Positions 25,442 through 34,449 are shown, counted from the first letter of the stretch. The stretch is 64,000 bases of DNA from Dictyoglomus turgidum DSM 6724 (GCF_000021645.1 NC_011661.1:466723-530722); one strand, 5' to 3'. Numbers and translations: made by a program. Notes: a model not told the origin generated them from the sequence alone.

Positions 25442-26339
25442 AGAAAGTAAAATTGGCGGGGCAAAGCCCCGCCACCTAATAAATAATATCATATTTCTCG
25501 GCCCTACTATTACATTTCTAACTTTAATGTTAATTTATCCTTTAATATATTCTTTTTATATGTCCCTTCATAAATGGGAACTTACACAAACTAATCCTCC
25601 TTCCTTTGTTGGTTTTGGAAATTATCTAAATCTTTTTAAAGATCCTCTTTTCTGGCATGCTTTAAAAATTCAGATAATCTTTGTTTGTACTGCTATTCCT
25701 TTAGAATTAATTATAGGGCTTTTAATTGCATTGCTTTTTCAAGTAGAATTTAAGGGTAATAGTATCATGAGAACTTTACTTCTTCTTCCCTTTTTTATTC
25801 TTCCATCACTTTCAGGAACAACCTGGAGATTTATTCTTCACCCTACATATGGAGTTTTTGGAGCCATTTATAGATTTTTGGGGAAAAAGCCTGTAGACTG
25901 GTTAAGTAATGGAACATTAACATTTATTGCTGTTATACTCCAAGACATATGGAGAACATGGCCTTTTATGTTTATAACTTTATATGCTGCTTTATCAAAT
26001 TTCCCTCAAGAGCTTAAAGAGGCTGCAGCTATTGATGGTGCAAACAAATTTCAAATCTTTTTCCGCATCATTCTTCCTCTTTTAGTTCCCGCAATAATAG
26101 TTGCAGTTTTTTTAAGATTAATTGATGCCTTGAGAATTTTCTCGGAAGTCTACGTAATGACGGAAGGTGGACCGGGTAATGCAACTACTTTTTTATCAAT
26201 CTTTATTTATAAAAATGCCTTTAGATTTTTTGACATGGGATATGCAAATGCTGCGGGTTATGTATTAACTACTATTGCTATGATTGTAAGTGCAATTGGA
26301 CTCACAAGAATATTTAGTAGGGAAGTCTATGAATATTGA
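25431..26339 (+). CDS. Sugar ABC transporter permease (MalF type)
   Basis: A 302-residue permease with six helices. The EAA loop is ELKEAAAIDGANKFQIFFRIILPLL. The start at 25431 overlaps the binding-protein gene by 11 bases and has a very good ribosome site (AAAGGAGGGGGGC). The first 20 codons contain a 9-base GC-rich hairpin, so the N-terminus IGGAKPRH is partly encoded by the hairpin. Works with the following permease to import the sugar. Confidence 0.94.
   Translation: MFSRESKIGGAKPRHLINNIIFLGPTITFLTLMLIYPLIYSFYMSLHKWELTQTNPPSFVGFGNYLNLFKDPLFWHALKIQIIFVCTAIPLELIIGLLIALLFQVEFKGNSIMRTLLLLPFFILPSLSGTTWRFILHPTYGVFGAIYRFLGKKPVDWLSNGTLTFIAVILQDIWRTWPFMFITLYAALSNFPQELKEAAAIDGANKFQIFFRIILPLLVPAIIVAVFLRLIDALRIFSEVYVMTEGGPGNATTFLSIFIYKNAFRFFDMGYANAAGYVLTTIAMIVSAIGLTRIFSREVYEY
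25454..25474 (+). promoter_or_regulatory. GC-rich hairpin inside the first codons of the permease
   Basis: TGGCGGGGC (25454-25462) and GCCCCGCCA (25466-25474) form a perfect 9-base stem with an AAA loop. It begins 23 bases after the permease start codon and stands out in A/T-rich DNA. It may stabilise the upstream binding-protein message or slow translation of the permease. Confidence 0.6.
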
Positions 26340-26348
26340 GGTGATAAT

Positions 26349-27173
26349 GTGAGAAAAAAATTAATTAAAAGCTTAATATTTATTCTGGCATCGGTTATAC
26401 TCATAATTGAGCTTTTTCCTGTAATATTACTCTTTCTAACAAGTATAAAAACAAACATGGCTATTTGGACTTCACCCACCCCGTTTCACCCTTTCAAACC
26501 AACAATAGAACAATACGTAGGAGTATTTCGAGAAACAACCTTTTTTAAGAATATTTTTAACAGTACTTATATAGCTCTCTGGACAACCTTCCTCTCAGTA
26601 TTAGGCGGCTCTTTAGCTTCTTATGCTTTAGCAAGATTCCCTTTAAAAAAGAGAAGAGAAATAAGTATGGGAATAATATTTACTAGAATGATACCTCAGA
26701 TTGCTTTAGCAGTGCCTATTTATTACTTGTTTAGAAGAATAGGATTATTAGATACTTACACTGGAATGATTTTAGCTCATACAACTTTCAATCTTCCATA
26801 TGTAGTCTGGCTTCTTTTGCCCTTTTTCCAACAAATTCCTAAGGAATTTGAAGAGGCAGCTTTAATTGATGGTTGTTCCCATGTAAAAGTATTCACTAAA
26901 ATATTTCTTCCTTTAGCGTCTTCAGGCATTATTGTTGCAATAATATTCTGTTTCTTAGGATCATGGAATGACTTTATATATACCTTGGTTCTAAGTAATG
27001 TTAAAACTACAACTGCTCCTATGTTAGTTACAACTTTTGTAGGGATGTATGCTCCTGAAGTAGGCAAAATGAGTGCTGCTGGGATTTTAATAATTTTGCC
27101 TGTTTTTATACTCGCATTAGTATTACAAAGATACATTATCATGGGGCTTTCGGGAGGAGGTATAAAAGGATAG
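26349..27173 (+). CDS. Sugar ABC transporter permease (MalG type)
   Basis: A 274-residue permease with six helices, starting at GTG after GAGGTGAT. The EAA loop is EFEEAALIDGCSHVKVFTKIFLPLASSG, and the WNDFIYTLVLS segment is typical of MalG-like proteins. It pairs with the preceding permease. The GH31 gene starts immediately after its stop codon. Confidence 0.94.
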   Translation: MRKKLIKSLIFILASVILIIELFPVILLFLTSIKTNMAIWTSPTPFHPFKPTIEQYVGVFRETTFFKNIFNSTYIALWTTFLSVLGGSLASYALARFPLKKRREISMGIIFTRMIPQIALAVPIYYLFRRIGLLDTYTGMILAHTTFNLPYVVWLLLPFFQQIPKEFEEAALIDGCSHVKVFTKIFLPLASSGIIVAIIFCFLGSWNDFIYTLVLSNVKTTTAPMLVTTFVGMYAPEVGKMSAAGILIILPVFILALVLQRYIIMGLSGGGIKG

Positions 27174-29447
27174 ATGTATATAAAAGTAAAAAGATTAAGG
27201 GAATACAAAATTGAGAATGGAATCTTTTCAGGGATCTTAGAGTTAGAAGATCAAACACTCTTAGGAATAAAAATAACATTATATGAAAATAACATTTGGA
27301 GATTACAAATTTATAGCGATAAAGATAAAACTTCAAATATTAATCTCCCTACAAAATCTATAGAAATAAAAAGAGAAGATGAACTGATTAAATTGTCCGG
27401 AATACAAACAGAGCTTATAATTCTTTCTGAGCCTTTTTTCTTTGGTTTTAAGAAGGGTGATAAATTAGTACTCTCTTTAGATAATCATAGAAATGTAGGG
27501 CTACTTCATTTAACTCCCCCTTTAGCTAAAAAAGAAAGAGGATTTTGTGGCACTTTTTCTTTAAGTTATGAGGAAAAAATATTTGGATTAGGGGAATTCT
27601 TTACACCTTGTGAAAAACATTCCCAATTCTTAGAAATATGGGTAAATGATGCTTATGGGACTTTTACACAAAGAGCATATAAGCCTCTCCCTTTTCTTTG
27701 GAGCACAAGAGGGTGGGGTATTTTATTCAATACTAGTTATAAGACAAGGCACTATATAGCTTATCCCTATAAAAATCTTGTAGGGTATTACTGGGAAGAT
27801 CTTTCTTCTAATTTAGATCTCTTTATATTTTTAGGTAAAGATCCTAAGGAAATCATACAAAAATATCATGCAGTTACAGGAGAACCTGAAATTCCACCGT
27901 TTTGGAGCTTTGGACTTTGGATTTCTCGTTGCTATTATTGGAATGAAGAGGAAGTTTTAAAAGTAGCAAGAACTTTAAGGGAAAAAAATATACCTTGTGA
28001 CGTTATAAATTTAGATGGAAGAGCTTGGCTTAGACATGGATATCAGACTGATTTTCAATGGGATTTAGAAAGATTTCCTGATCCTAAGCGACTAATCTCA
28101 GAATTAAAAGAATTAGGATTCAAAATTTGTCTATGGGAAAATCCATATATTTCAGAGAAATCGCCACTTTTTAAAGAAGCAGAGGAAAAAGGGTTTTTTC
28201 TTAGGGACTTAAAAGGTAATATAAAGAAAATTAAATGGGTACCTGAAGAATTTCAAGGACTTCATAATCCTCCATTAGCAGGTATCGTAGATTTGACAAA
28301 TCCTAAGGCAAAAGAGTGGTATAAAGATCTTCATAGACCTCTCCTTAGAATGGGAGTAGATACTTTTAAAACAGATTTTGGAGAAGAAATTCCCGAGGAT
28401 GTAATTGCATATAATGGAATGAGAGGAGACGAATTGCATAATTATTATGCTTTTCTATATAACCAGACAGTTTATGAGGTGGTAAAAGAAGAAAAAGGAG
28501 AAGGAATTGTTTGGGGAAGATCGGGTTATATAGGATCTCACAAAATTCCAGTACAATGGGCAGGAGATACAGAGAGCTCTTATGAAGGAATGTTTACATC
28601 TCTAAGAGGTGGCTTAAGTTATATGCTCTCTGGGGGGAATTTATTATGGGCTCATGATCTTGGTGGATTCTATGGAGCAAAACCTAATAGTAAACTCTAT
28701 ATAAGATGGGCTGAATTTGCTTTGCTCAATTCTCTAACAAGAGCTCATGGTACTACCCCAAGAGAACCATGGGAGTTTGGAAAAGAAGCAGAAGTTGTTT
28801 TCAAAAAATTTACATATCTTAGGTACTCTCTCCTTTTTTATCTTTATTCCTTTGCAGTCTTAGGGAAGAAAACCTCTGTTCCTGTTATGCGTCCCCTAAT
28901 ATTAGAATTTCCTGATGACTATTTATCACCATTTATAGAAGATGAGTATCTTTTAGGCGAAGATCTTTTGATAGCTCCAGTATTTAAAGAGGAAGATGAA
29001 AGAATTGTTTATCTTCCTCCTGGCATTTGGTATAGTTTTTGGGAGAAGGAACGTTTTGAGGGAGGTAAAGTTTATAATTTAACTGTAGCTTTGCATAGAA
29101 TACCAATTTTTGTAAGAGAAGGGGCAATTATACCAAGATTATTAAAAATAGGAAGAAACACTGAGGAAATTAAGGACTTACTCATAGAAGTATGGTTTCC
29201 TAAAAATCAACAAATAAAAAATTTCTATTCTCCTTTTGGTGAGCTAAGTGTAAATTATAAATACGTTGACAAAGACTATTTATATATCCAAGTAAAAAAT
29301 GCTACTGAACATAAGAACATTTATTTACATGTTTTAGGAATAAATGAGGTTAAACACTTAGAACCTTTAGAAGAGTACAAAATTACTCCTTATGGCTTAG
29401 TTTTAAAACTCAAAGATCAAACTACTAATGTTCTGATAGAATTTTAA
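27174..29447 (+). CDS. GH31 alpha-glycosidase (YicI-like; candidate sulfoquinovosidase or alpha-xylosidase)
   Basis: A 757-residue GH31 enzyme. The nucleophile is Asp401 (FKTDFGEE) and the acid/base is Asp465 (QWAGD). The region ICLWENPYISEKSPLFKEAEEKG closely resembles E. coli YicI, an alpha-xylosidase. No signal peptide, so it acts on imported glycosides. GH31 also includes sulfoquinovosidases (YihQ, SftG). The Arg-x-x-Trp sulfonate pocket reported for YihQ is not evident in the matching place (HGYQTDFQW), though an Arg pair lies just before it (DGRAWLRHG). Context points to a sulfoquinovoside, sequence alone more to a YicI-like enzyme. The ATG directly abuts the previous stop codon. Confidence 0.9.
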   Translation: MYIKVKRLREYKIENGIFSGILELEDQTLLGIKITLYENNIWRLQIYSDKDKTSNINLPTKSIEIKREDELIKLSGIQTELIILSEPFFFGFKKGDKLVLSLDNHRNVGLLHLTPPLAKKERGFCGTFSLSYEEKIFGLGEFFTPCEKHSQFLEIWVNDAYGTFTQRAYKPLPFLWSTRGWGILFNTSYKTRHYIAYPYKNLVGYYWEDLSSNLDLFIFLGKDPKEIIQKYHAVTGEPEIPPFWSFGLWISRCYYWNEEEVLKVARTLREKNIPCDVINLDGRAWLRHGYQTDFQWDLERFPDPKRLISELKELGFKICLWENPYISEKSPLFKEAEEKGFFLRDLKGNIKKIKWVPEEFQGLHNPPLAGIVDLTNPKAKEWYKDLHRPLLRMGVDTFKTDFGEEIPEDVIAYNGMRGDELHNYYAFLYNQTVYEVVKEEKGEGIVWGRSGYIGSHKIPVQWAGDTESSYEGMFTSLRGGLSYMLSGGNLLWAHDLGGFYGAKPNSKLYIRWAEFALLNSLTRAHGTTPREPWEFGKEAEVVFKKFTYLRYSLLFYLYSFAVLGKKTSVPVMRPLILEFPDDYLSPFIEDEYLLGEDLLIAPVFKEEDERIVYLPPGIWYSFWEKERFEGGKVYNLTVALHRIPIFVREGAIIPRLLKIGRNTEEIKDLLIEVWFPKNQQIKNFYSPFGELSVNYKYVDKDYLYIQVKNATEHKNIYLHVLGINEVKHLEPLEEYKITPYGLVLKLKDQTTNVLIEF

Positions 29448-29463
29448 GGAGGAAAAGTAAAAA

Positions 29464-30783
29464 ATGCTTAAATTAGGATTTTTAGGAGTGACTCAAAAGA
29501 CTTTTAAAAGTCAAAAAGAAGATATTTATAACAGATCTATAGATGTATTATTGAAACTTTCCCAAAAACTTTCTTTTGAACTAATATACTCTCCATCTCT
29601 CATAGAGGATCCTTTTATATTGCAGAAAATTTTAGAGGAATGGCAAGACAAAATTGATTTTCTCTTGTTTCAAACTACAACTTTTGCGGGAGGTTTTTTA
29701 GGAGAAATATTGGCAAAGTCAGATTTACCTGTAATTTTCTGGGCTATCCCAGAACTAGAGATAAAGGGAAATCTCAAATGGAATTCTCTATGTTCTCTAA
29801 ATTTCTTTGCAAGTCTAATTAAAAAATTTAATCCTAAGAAAAAATTTGATTGGATATATACATTTCCTGAAGAAGAAAATAAAGAGCTCATAGAAATACT
29901 GAAAGTGTTAAAAATACTAAAAAATCTTAAGAGTCTGAAAATAATTCATTTAGTAGGAACTGCTCCTGGTTTCTTTAATTTAGAAGTTTCTTATGAATTA
30001 TTAAAATCTAAATTTGGAATTGAAATTAAGAATTATCCTTCCCTTGATATTATTGTAGAAATTATAAAATCTTTAGACAAAAATGAATTAGAAAAAACAA
30101 AAGAAGAAATTAAAAAAATTATAAACATTCCAATAGAGGAGAAATGGTTAGATGAAGGGTTAAAAATTGCAATAGCTCTAGAAGAACTTGCTAAAAAAGA
30201 GAATGCAAAAGCTATTGCTTCCCGATGTTGGCCCGATTTTAGAGAAACTTTGTCTATATTTCCTTGTTTCAGCTTTGCAATTGTTTCAGAAAAGATTCCC
30301 GTTTCCTGTGAAGGAGATATATTAAGTGCCTTAGGAATGTATATATTGAAAGAAATTTCAGAAAAGCCAACATCTGTTTTAGATTTAGTCTATTATGATA
30401 ATAAGAGTATAATTCTCTGGCATTGTGGAAATACATCACTTTCCCTTACAAAGCCTCCTATAAGTTTAGACTATCAATTTAATCATCCAGGAATGGGATC
30501 AACTATTGATAGTAAATTCAAAGAAGGAGAGGTAACTTTATTCTCCTTTAACCAAGACTTGAAAAATGCTTTAATCTTTTCTGGAAAAATTTCCTATCCC
30601 TTCGAGAGCAAATTTAAAGGAAGCTTTGCATACATAACAGACTTACCTATAAAGCCAAGGGAATTATTTGATACTATAGTGAAAGAGGGTTTTCCTCATC
30701 ACTTGGTACTCTCTTACGGGAATTTTGTGGCTTTGATAAAAAAAGTTTTATATTGGTTAGAAATTCCAAGTATAACTTTTTAA
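29464..30783 (+). CDS. L-fucose/L-arabinose isomerase-family protein
   Basis: A 439-residue protein. The C-terminal domain shows family landmarks: AIASRCWPDF near residue 254, IPVSCEGDILSALGMYIL, LWHCGNTSLSL near residue 320 and the late HHLVLSYGN. The N-terminal part has the alternating strand-helix pattern of the fucose isomerase domain (FLLFQTTTFAGGFLGEILAKSDLPVIFW). Such enzymes interconvert aldoses and ketoses with a Mn2+ centre. It is the last gene of the GntR operon, so the substrate should be the sugar released by the GH31 enzyme and the product the ketose cut by the transaldolase. In the sulfoquinovose reading it equals SftI. It is not a close match to classical fucose isomerase, which is longer. 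Confidence 0.82.
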   Translation: MLKLGFLGVTQKTFKSQKEDIYNRSIDVLLKLSQKLSFELIYSPSLIEDPFILQKILEEWQDKIDFLLFQTTTFAGGFLGEILAKSDLPVIFWAIPELEIKGNLKWNSLCSLNFFASLIKKFNPKKKFDWIYTFPEEENKELIEILKVLKILKNLKSLKIIHLVGTAPGFFNLEVSYELLKSKFGIEIKNYPSLDIIVEIIKSLDKNELEKTKEEIKKIINIPIEEKWLDEGLKIAIALEELAKKENAKAIASRCWPDFRETLSIFPCFSFAIVSEKIPVSCEGDILSALGMYILKEISEKPTSVLDLVYYDNKSIILWHCGNTSLSLTKPPISLDYQFNHPGMGSTIDSKFKEGEVTLFSFNQDLKNALIFSGKISYPFESKFKGSFAYITDLPIKPRELFDTIVKEGFPHHLVLSYGNFVALIKKVLYWLEIPSITF

Positions 30784-31361
30784 ATTTTACCAAAAGATTC
30801 CAATCTTAACTGGCAAAATTCTACATAATCGATATCTTCCACTTTAGTAATGGTGGGGTTCTCTCCACAAATAGGTCAGGATCTATCCTTAGGAACTTTC
30901 ACTATGTGGAAACTTCCCTCTAAGGCGTTAAAGATTAAGAGTCTGTTGTAAAAAGTTCTCCTATACCCAAAATATATTTTAAAACTTCATTAGCTTGAAT
31001 TATTCCTATTATTCCTGCGGTAGTACCTAAAATTCCTGCCTCTTGACAGCTGGGTATCAGACCTGGAGGGGGAGGAGAAGGGAAAATGCAACGATAGCAA
31101 GCACTTTTACCAGGCAAAATAGTAATCACCTGACCATCGAATCTTAATATACCTCCGTGGACCAAAGGCTTACTCAACAAAATACAGGCATCATTTACTA
31201 AGTATCGGGTAGGAAAATTATCAGATCCATAATAGTAGGGAACAACTTCCACATCGGGATTTATCGCATTAATTATGTCTTTTGCAGATTCTACCTTCTA
31301 CTTCGGGTAAAATAATTTGTTGTCTTGAAGATCTTTCTATCTGATCTTCTCTTAATAACAT
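30780..31361 (-). pseudogene. MoeB/ThiF-type E1 adenylyltransferase, deleted and frameshifted
   Basis: The front (LLREDQIERSSRQQIILPEVEG) is the N-terminus of a ThiF/MoeB/HesA enzyme that adenylates and thiolates a sulfur-carrier protein. It then jumps to residues after the ATP-binding site (KDIINAINPDVEVVPYYYGSDNF ... GKSACYRCIFPSPPPPG ... GILGTTAGIIGIIQANEVLK), so about 100 residues with the GxGGLG loop are deleted. A frameshift follows at about 30945 and an in-frame TGA replaces one zinc cysteine in the C-terminal CPICGENPTI motif. The end overlaps the isomerase stop on the other strand. It cannot work. Confidence 0.85.
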
Positions 31362-31644
31362 CTTATTATCCCTCCCGCTATAGCTAGAATTATAGAAAAC
31401 TCATCACCATCTTTTAGTGGGGTCTTTTCCATTTCTAAAAAGCGAATATATCTTCTTCGTTCACATAGATGTTAATAAATCTTCTTAAATTGCCATTTCC
31501 ATCACAGAGTCTTTCTTTAATATCTGGAAATTTTTTATCTAAGTTTTCAATGAGTTCTTGAATGTTTCTTGCCTCTATTTACACTTCATTTTTGTTATCA
31601 GTATATTTTAGTAAAGGATTAGTAATTCTAACTTTGATAGACAT
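31352..31644 (-). pseudogene. MoaD/ThiS-family sulfur carrier, broken
   Basis: The frame starts MSIKVRITNPLLKYTDNKNEV after a strong GGAGG site and continues [18 protein letters not shown] and [13 protein letters not shown], then after a frameshift LKDGDEFSIILAIAGG. That is a complete beta-grasp carrier with the Gly-Gly that receives sulfur. An in-frame TAA after residue 21 and one frameshift near 31440 disable it. Five residues (IIRCY) follow the Gly-Gly, as in carriers that need protease trimming. It lies between the E1-like and threonine-synthase-like remnants. Confidence 0.8.
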
Positions 31645-32506
31645 TTTCCACCTCCAGACTTAATTTTTCTTCAAAAGAGGAAAGATTTGGCTTTATTTTT
31701 ACTATCTCTCCAAGTTTATCCAAGACTACTTCTTGAGTTTTTAAGCCATTACCCGTTATACAGATCACAATAGATTCATCCTTAGATATTATTCCTTGCT
31801 CAATAAGTTTCTTGGCTACTCCTAAAGTAACTCCTCTTGCAGTCTCTGTAAAAATCCCCTTTGTGGACGCTAAAAGTTTTATTGTCTCAACCACCTCTTC
31901 ATCAGAGACACTTTCTGCCCATACTCCTTCTGCATAATAGGGGCGAAGATTAATGTTTACAAAAGCCCACTTGTATTTTTGTGAAATTTCTGTACATAAT
32001 CTATTTACTTGGTCATAGTTCCCTTCTACAGCTATTACTCTTGGTTTGTACACAAGGCTTGCTACTATCTTGCCTGTCTCAAGATTTGCAGGAATAAAAA
32101 TATAACTCTTAAGTTTTGCAATGGCAGCCTGAGCAGATACAGAGTTTGCTAAATTCCCAGTAGAGGTACAGGCAACAGTATCAAATCCAAATTCCTTAAC
32201 CTTTGAAAGTGCCACTGCTACAACTCTTTAACCCCTAAAACCTTTTCCAAATTCCTTGTTCTTATCAATGGGGTAAAGCCTGAATATAATCCATCAGTAG
32301 GCTCTCCATCTATGGGCAAAAGCTCTTTATAACGCCAAAGATTCTTTGGTCTTTTTGAAATGATATCTTTATTAAGCACCTTTTTTTATTTCCTCATAAT
32401 CATATTCCACCTCCAAAGGGCCAAAACAATCTTCACAAAAATATAAAGGCTCTTTTTGATATGTTTTACCACACTCTACACACTTTAAACCCTTAACATA
32501 ACTCAT
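31628..32506 (-). pseudogene. Threonine synthase-like PLP enzyme, lacking the PLP-lysine segment
   Basis: From the ATG at 32506: a zinc-ribbon N-terminus (CVECGKTY, CEDCFGPLE), a frameshift at about 32390, then LWRYKELLPI, SGFTPLIRTRNLEKVLGVKEL. The next about 20 residues, which should hold the pyridoxal-phosphate lysine, are deleted. The frame resumes with VAVALSKVKEFGFDTVACTSTGNLANS, a clear threonine synthase/cysteine synthase-like core, to the normal end. In operons with a sulfur carrier such enzymes make cysteine or homocysteine from a carrier thiocarboxylate. It overlaps the carrier remnant by 17 bases. Confidence 0.85.
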
Positions 32507-32524
32507 TTTCTAATCCCTCCTTCC

Positions 32525-33982
32525 TTATTTCAATTTTTTGACTTTTATGGAAAAATAATTATTTACTCTTTTAATTTCTAAAATTTCTTGCCCATTATTT
32601 TCTAAGCTCCTAGGAACATTTCCTATGGGTTCTCCATCATCAAGAAATATTTCCACCATATCTCCAACATTAAGATTTTCTAAAAATAGCTTTGCCTTCA
32701 CATAATTTATGGGGCAAGGAATTCCCTTCTTCACTCTCTTCAGATTTTCTCGTTGGAAAATTAAAGTTTGAATCCATGTTTTTATATAACTCTTTTATAT
32801 GTTCAAAAAACTCTTTTGCATAAGAGAGCTTTTCTTTTCTCTCCTCTAAGGAGGTTTCTTCCTTTAATAGAGATCTTGCTGAGAAAAGTAGAGCTTTTTT
32901 AATTTTTTGAGGAGAATAGTCTTCCTTCTCTGCTTCTTCCAGGGTTATTTTTGCATCATGAAGGTCTGCCTCTATCATGTCCAAAACTCCCGCTCTACAT
33001 TCTCCAGGGCCTATTCCTGCTAAAGGGAATTCTTCTTCTCTTCCCCAATCTATATAGGAAATCTCTATTCTCCTCATAGGGGGAACATAACTATATTCCT
33101 CCAAAAGCTCATATATCTTTTTCTCTCTATTATCAAGAAATTCGTAGATCTCGTCATCTTCTTTAACTTCTTCTTCTATCTTCTCTAAGAAACTCTTTAA
33201 AAAAAGAGGAACATTTTTAGCAGGGATTAATTCCCACTTCTTTTGCTAATCTTGTAAGTTCCCTTCTCTTCTTCCTCCTAAAAGAAACATATAGAAGGGA
33301 ACAGATCTACCATAAACTCTTATTACCAAGCCATAAAAGGCAATTTTTCCTATGGGATGTTGTCCACAGGCATTGGGACAACCATTAATTTTAATATCCA
33401 ATTTGTTAAAAACCTTTTTACCAATAAATTCCTCTACTACCTTTTCAAGCTCCTTGGCAAGTCCCACAGAATTACACAAACCCAAATTACATGTCAAAGC
33501 ACCCTTACATACAGTAATGTTCAGTAAAGTTTTGGGATATAAAAAGTCTGTAAAAATAGTTTTTAATCTTGAAAAAAAGCTTATAAAGATCTTTCTTCCT
33601 TACCCAGGCAATTATCAGATTCTGGTTCTGAGAAGTGCGAAATTATATTCCTTCAAACTCCTGCTCTAAATCCGCCAACGCATGAATCTTTTCTGCAGAT
33701 ATATCTCCTCGAAGAATGCGAAGTTCTATGAAGGCAAAACCCTTCTGTTTTTTGAGAGTAAACATTATATTTTAAGAACTCTTTATAATCTTCCTCTTCC
33801 CCATTAGGAATCTCCTCGTCTATTTCTTCTCTCTCCTGAAGATCAATTTTTCTTAATACGACATACTCCTCTTTTAATCTTCTAAACTCATCTCTATAAA
33901 GCTTCTTAAGCTCTTCTATTCCTATGTCTTCTATTAAAAATCTTAAACGATTGTGATGCTTATTGCGTCTGAATTTTATCAT
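32525..33982 (-). pseudogene. Ferredoxin-dependent sulfite/nitrite reductase with C-terminal TusA domain, truncated and frameshifted
   Basis: Pieces in order on the minus strand: RNKHHNRLRFLIEDIGIEELKK (linker of the two half-domains), EFLKYNVYSQK, a frame change, then TCNLGLCNSVGLAKELEK and INGCPNACGQHPIG, the siroheme/[4Fe-4S] cysteines of sulfite and nitrite reductases. Next come FLKSFLEKIEEE, ELLEEYSYVPPMRR with a helical nucleotidyltransferase-associated-like segment, and finally GIPCPINYVKAKLFLENL, a TusA-type sulfur-transfer domain (32525-32734). At least three frameshifts and one stop break it, and the N-terminal half is missing. The intact ancestor would have reduced sulfite and passed the sulfur to the carrier system next door. 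Confidence 0.85.
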
Positions 33983-34030
33983 AAGAAAGAATATTTTAAA
34001 AGTATTTTATATTATGAAGATAAAAAGTAT

Positions 34031-34068
34031 TGAAACGTTTCCAAAATATTTTTTGTGTGATATAACAC
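34031..34068 (+). promoter_or_regulatory. Two palindromes upstream of the GAF/HD-GYP gene
   Basis: GAAACGTTTC (34032-34041) resembles a LacI/CcpA-type operator core. GTGTGATATAACAC (34055-34068) is a second palindrome that contains a TATAAC -10-like box. Both lie 35-75 bases before the start codon at 34105. Confidence 0.4.
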
Positions 34069-34104
34069 CAATTTGTGTATTTTCTTTTCAGGAGGTTGAC
34101 TTTT

Positions 34105-34449
34105 ATGAAGGAGGTCTCAACGGAGAGGTTAAATCGTGCTCTTTCTCTTTTAAGTAAGGTAAACCAAAACCTTTTGAAAATTGAAAGGGAAGAGGAAGTA
34201 TTTAGTAAAGTTCCAAGGATCATAGAAAATATAGAAGGGTATATAGTTTGCATACTTATTATATCTTCCAAAGATTCTCCATTTAAAGTAGTACTAAAAA
34301 TGAAAGACCCTGTTATTGTAGAAGGGTTTGAAAATATTATAAAGGAATGTAGCGGTGTTCTTCCTAAATCTTTGATCAGCAAAATTAATGAGAAAAAGAT
34401 AAGCTCCGCTATATTTTCTTTCCCATGTATTTTAAGGATGAATGGATAG
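34105..34449 (+). pseudogene. GAF-domain N-terminal fragment split from the HD-GYP protein
   Basis: Starts at the ATG after AGGAGG and reads RLNRALSLLSKVNQNLLKIEREEEVF, then a GAF-like IEGYIVCILIISSKD. At about 34420 the reading changes; the next frame continues FPMYFKDEWIGIFILFTP, the rest of a GAF domain, and a second change at a C-run near 34471-34476 leads into the HD-GYP frame. Two frameshifts therefore separate this part from its catalytic domain. As written it stops after 114 residues. Confidence 0.65.

Noticed and set aside
27174-29447. Firm assignment as a sulfoquinovosidase
   Set aside because: Catalytic residues fit GH31, but the YihQ sulfonate-binding signature is not evident, so only a candidate call is given.
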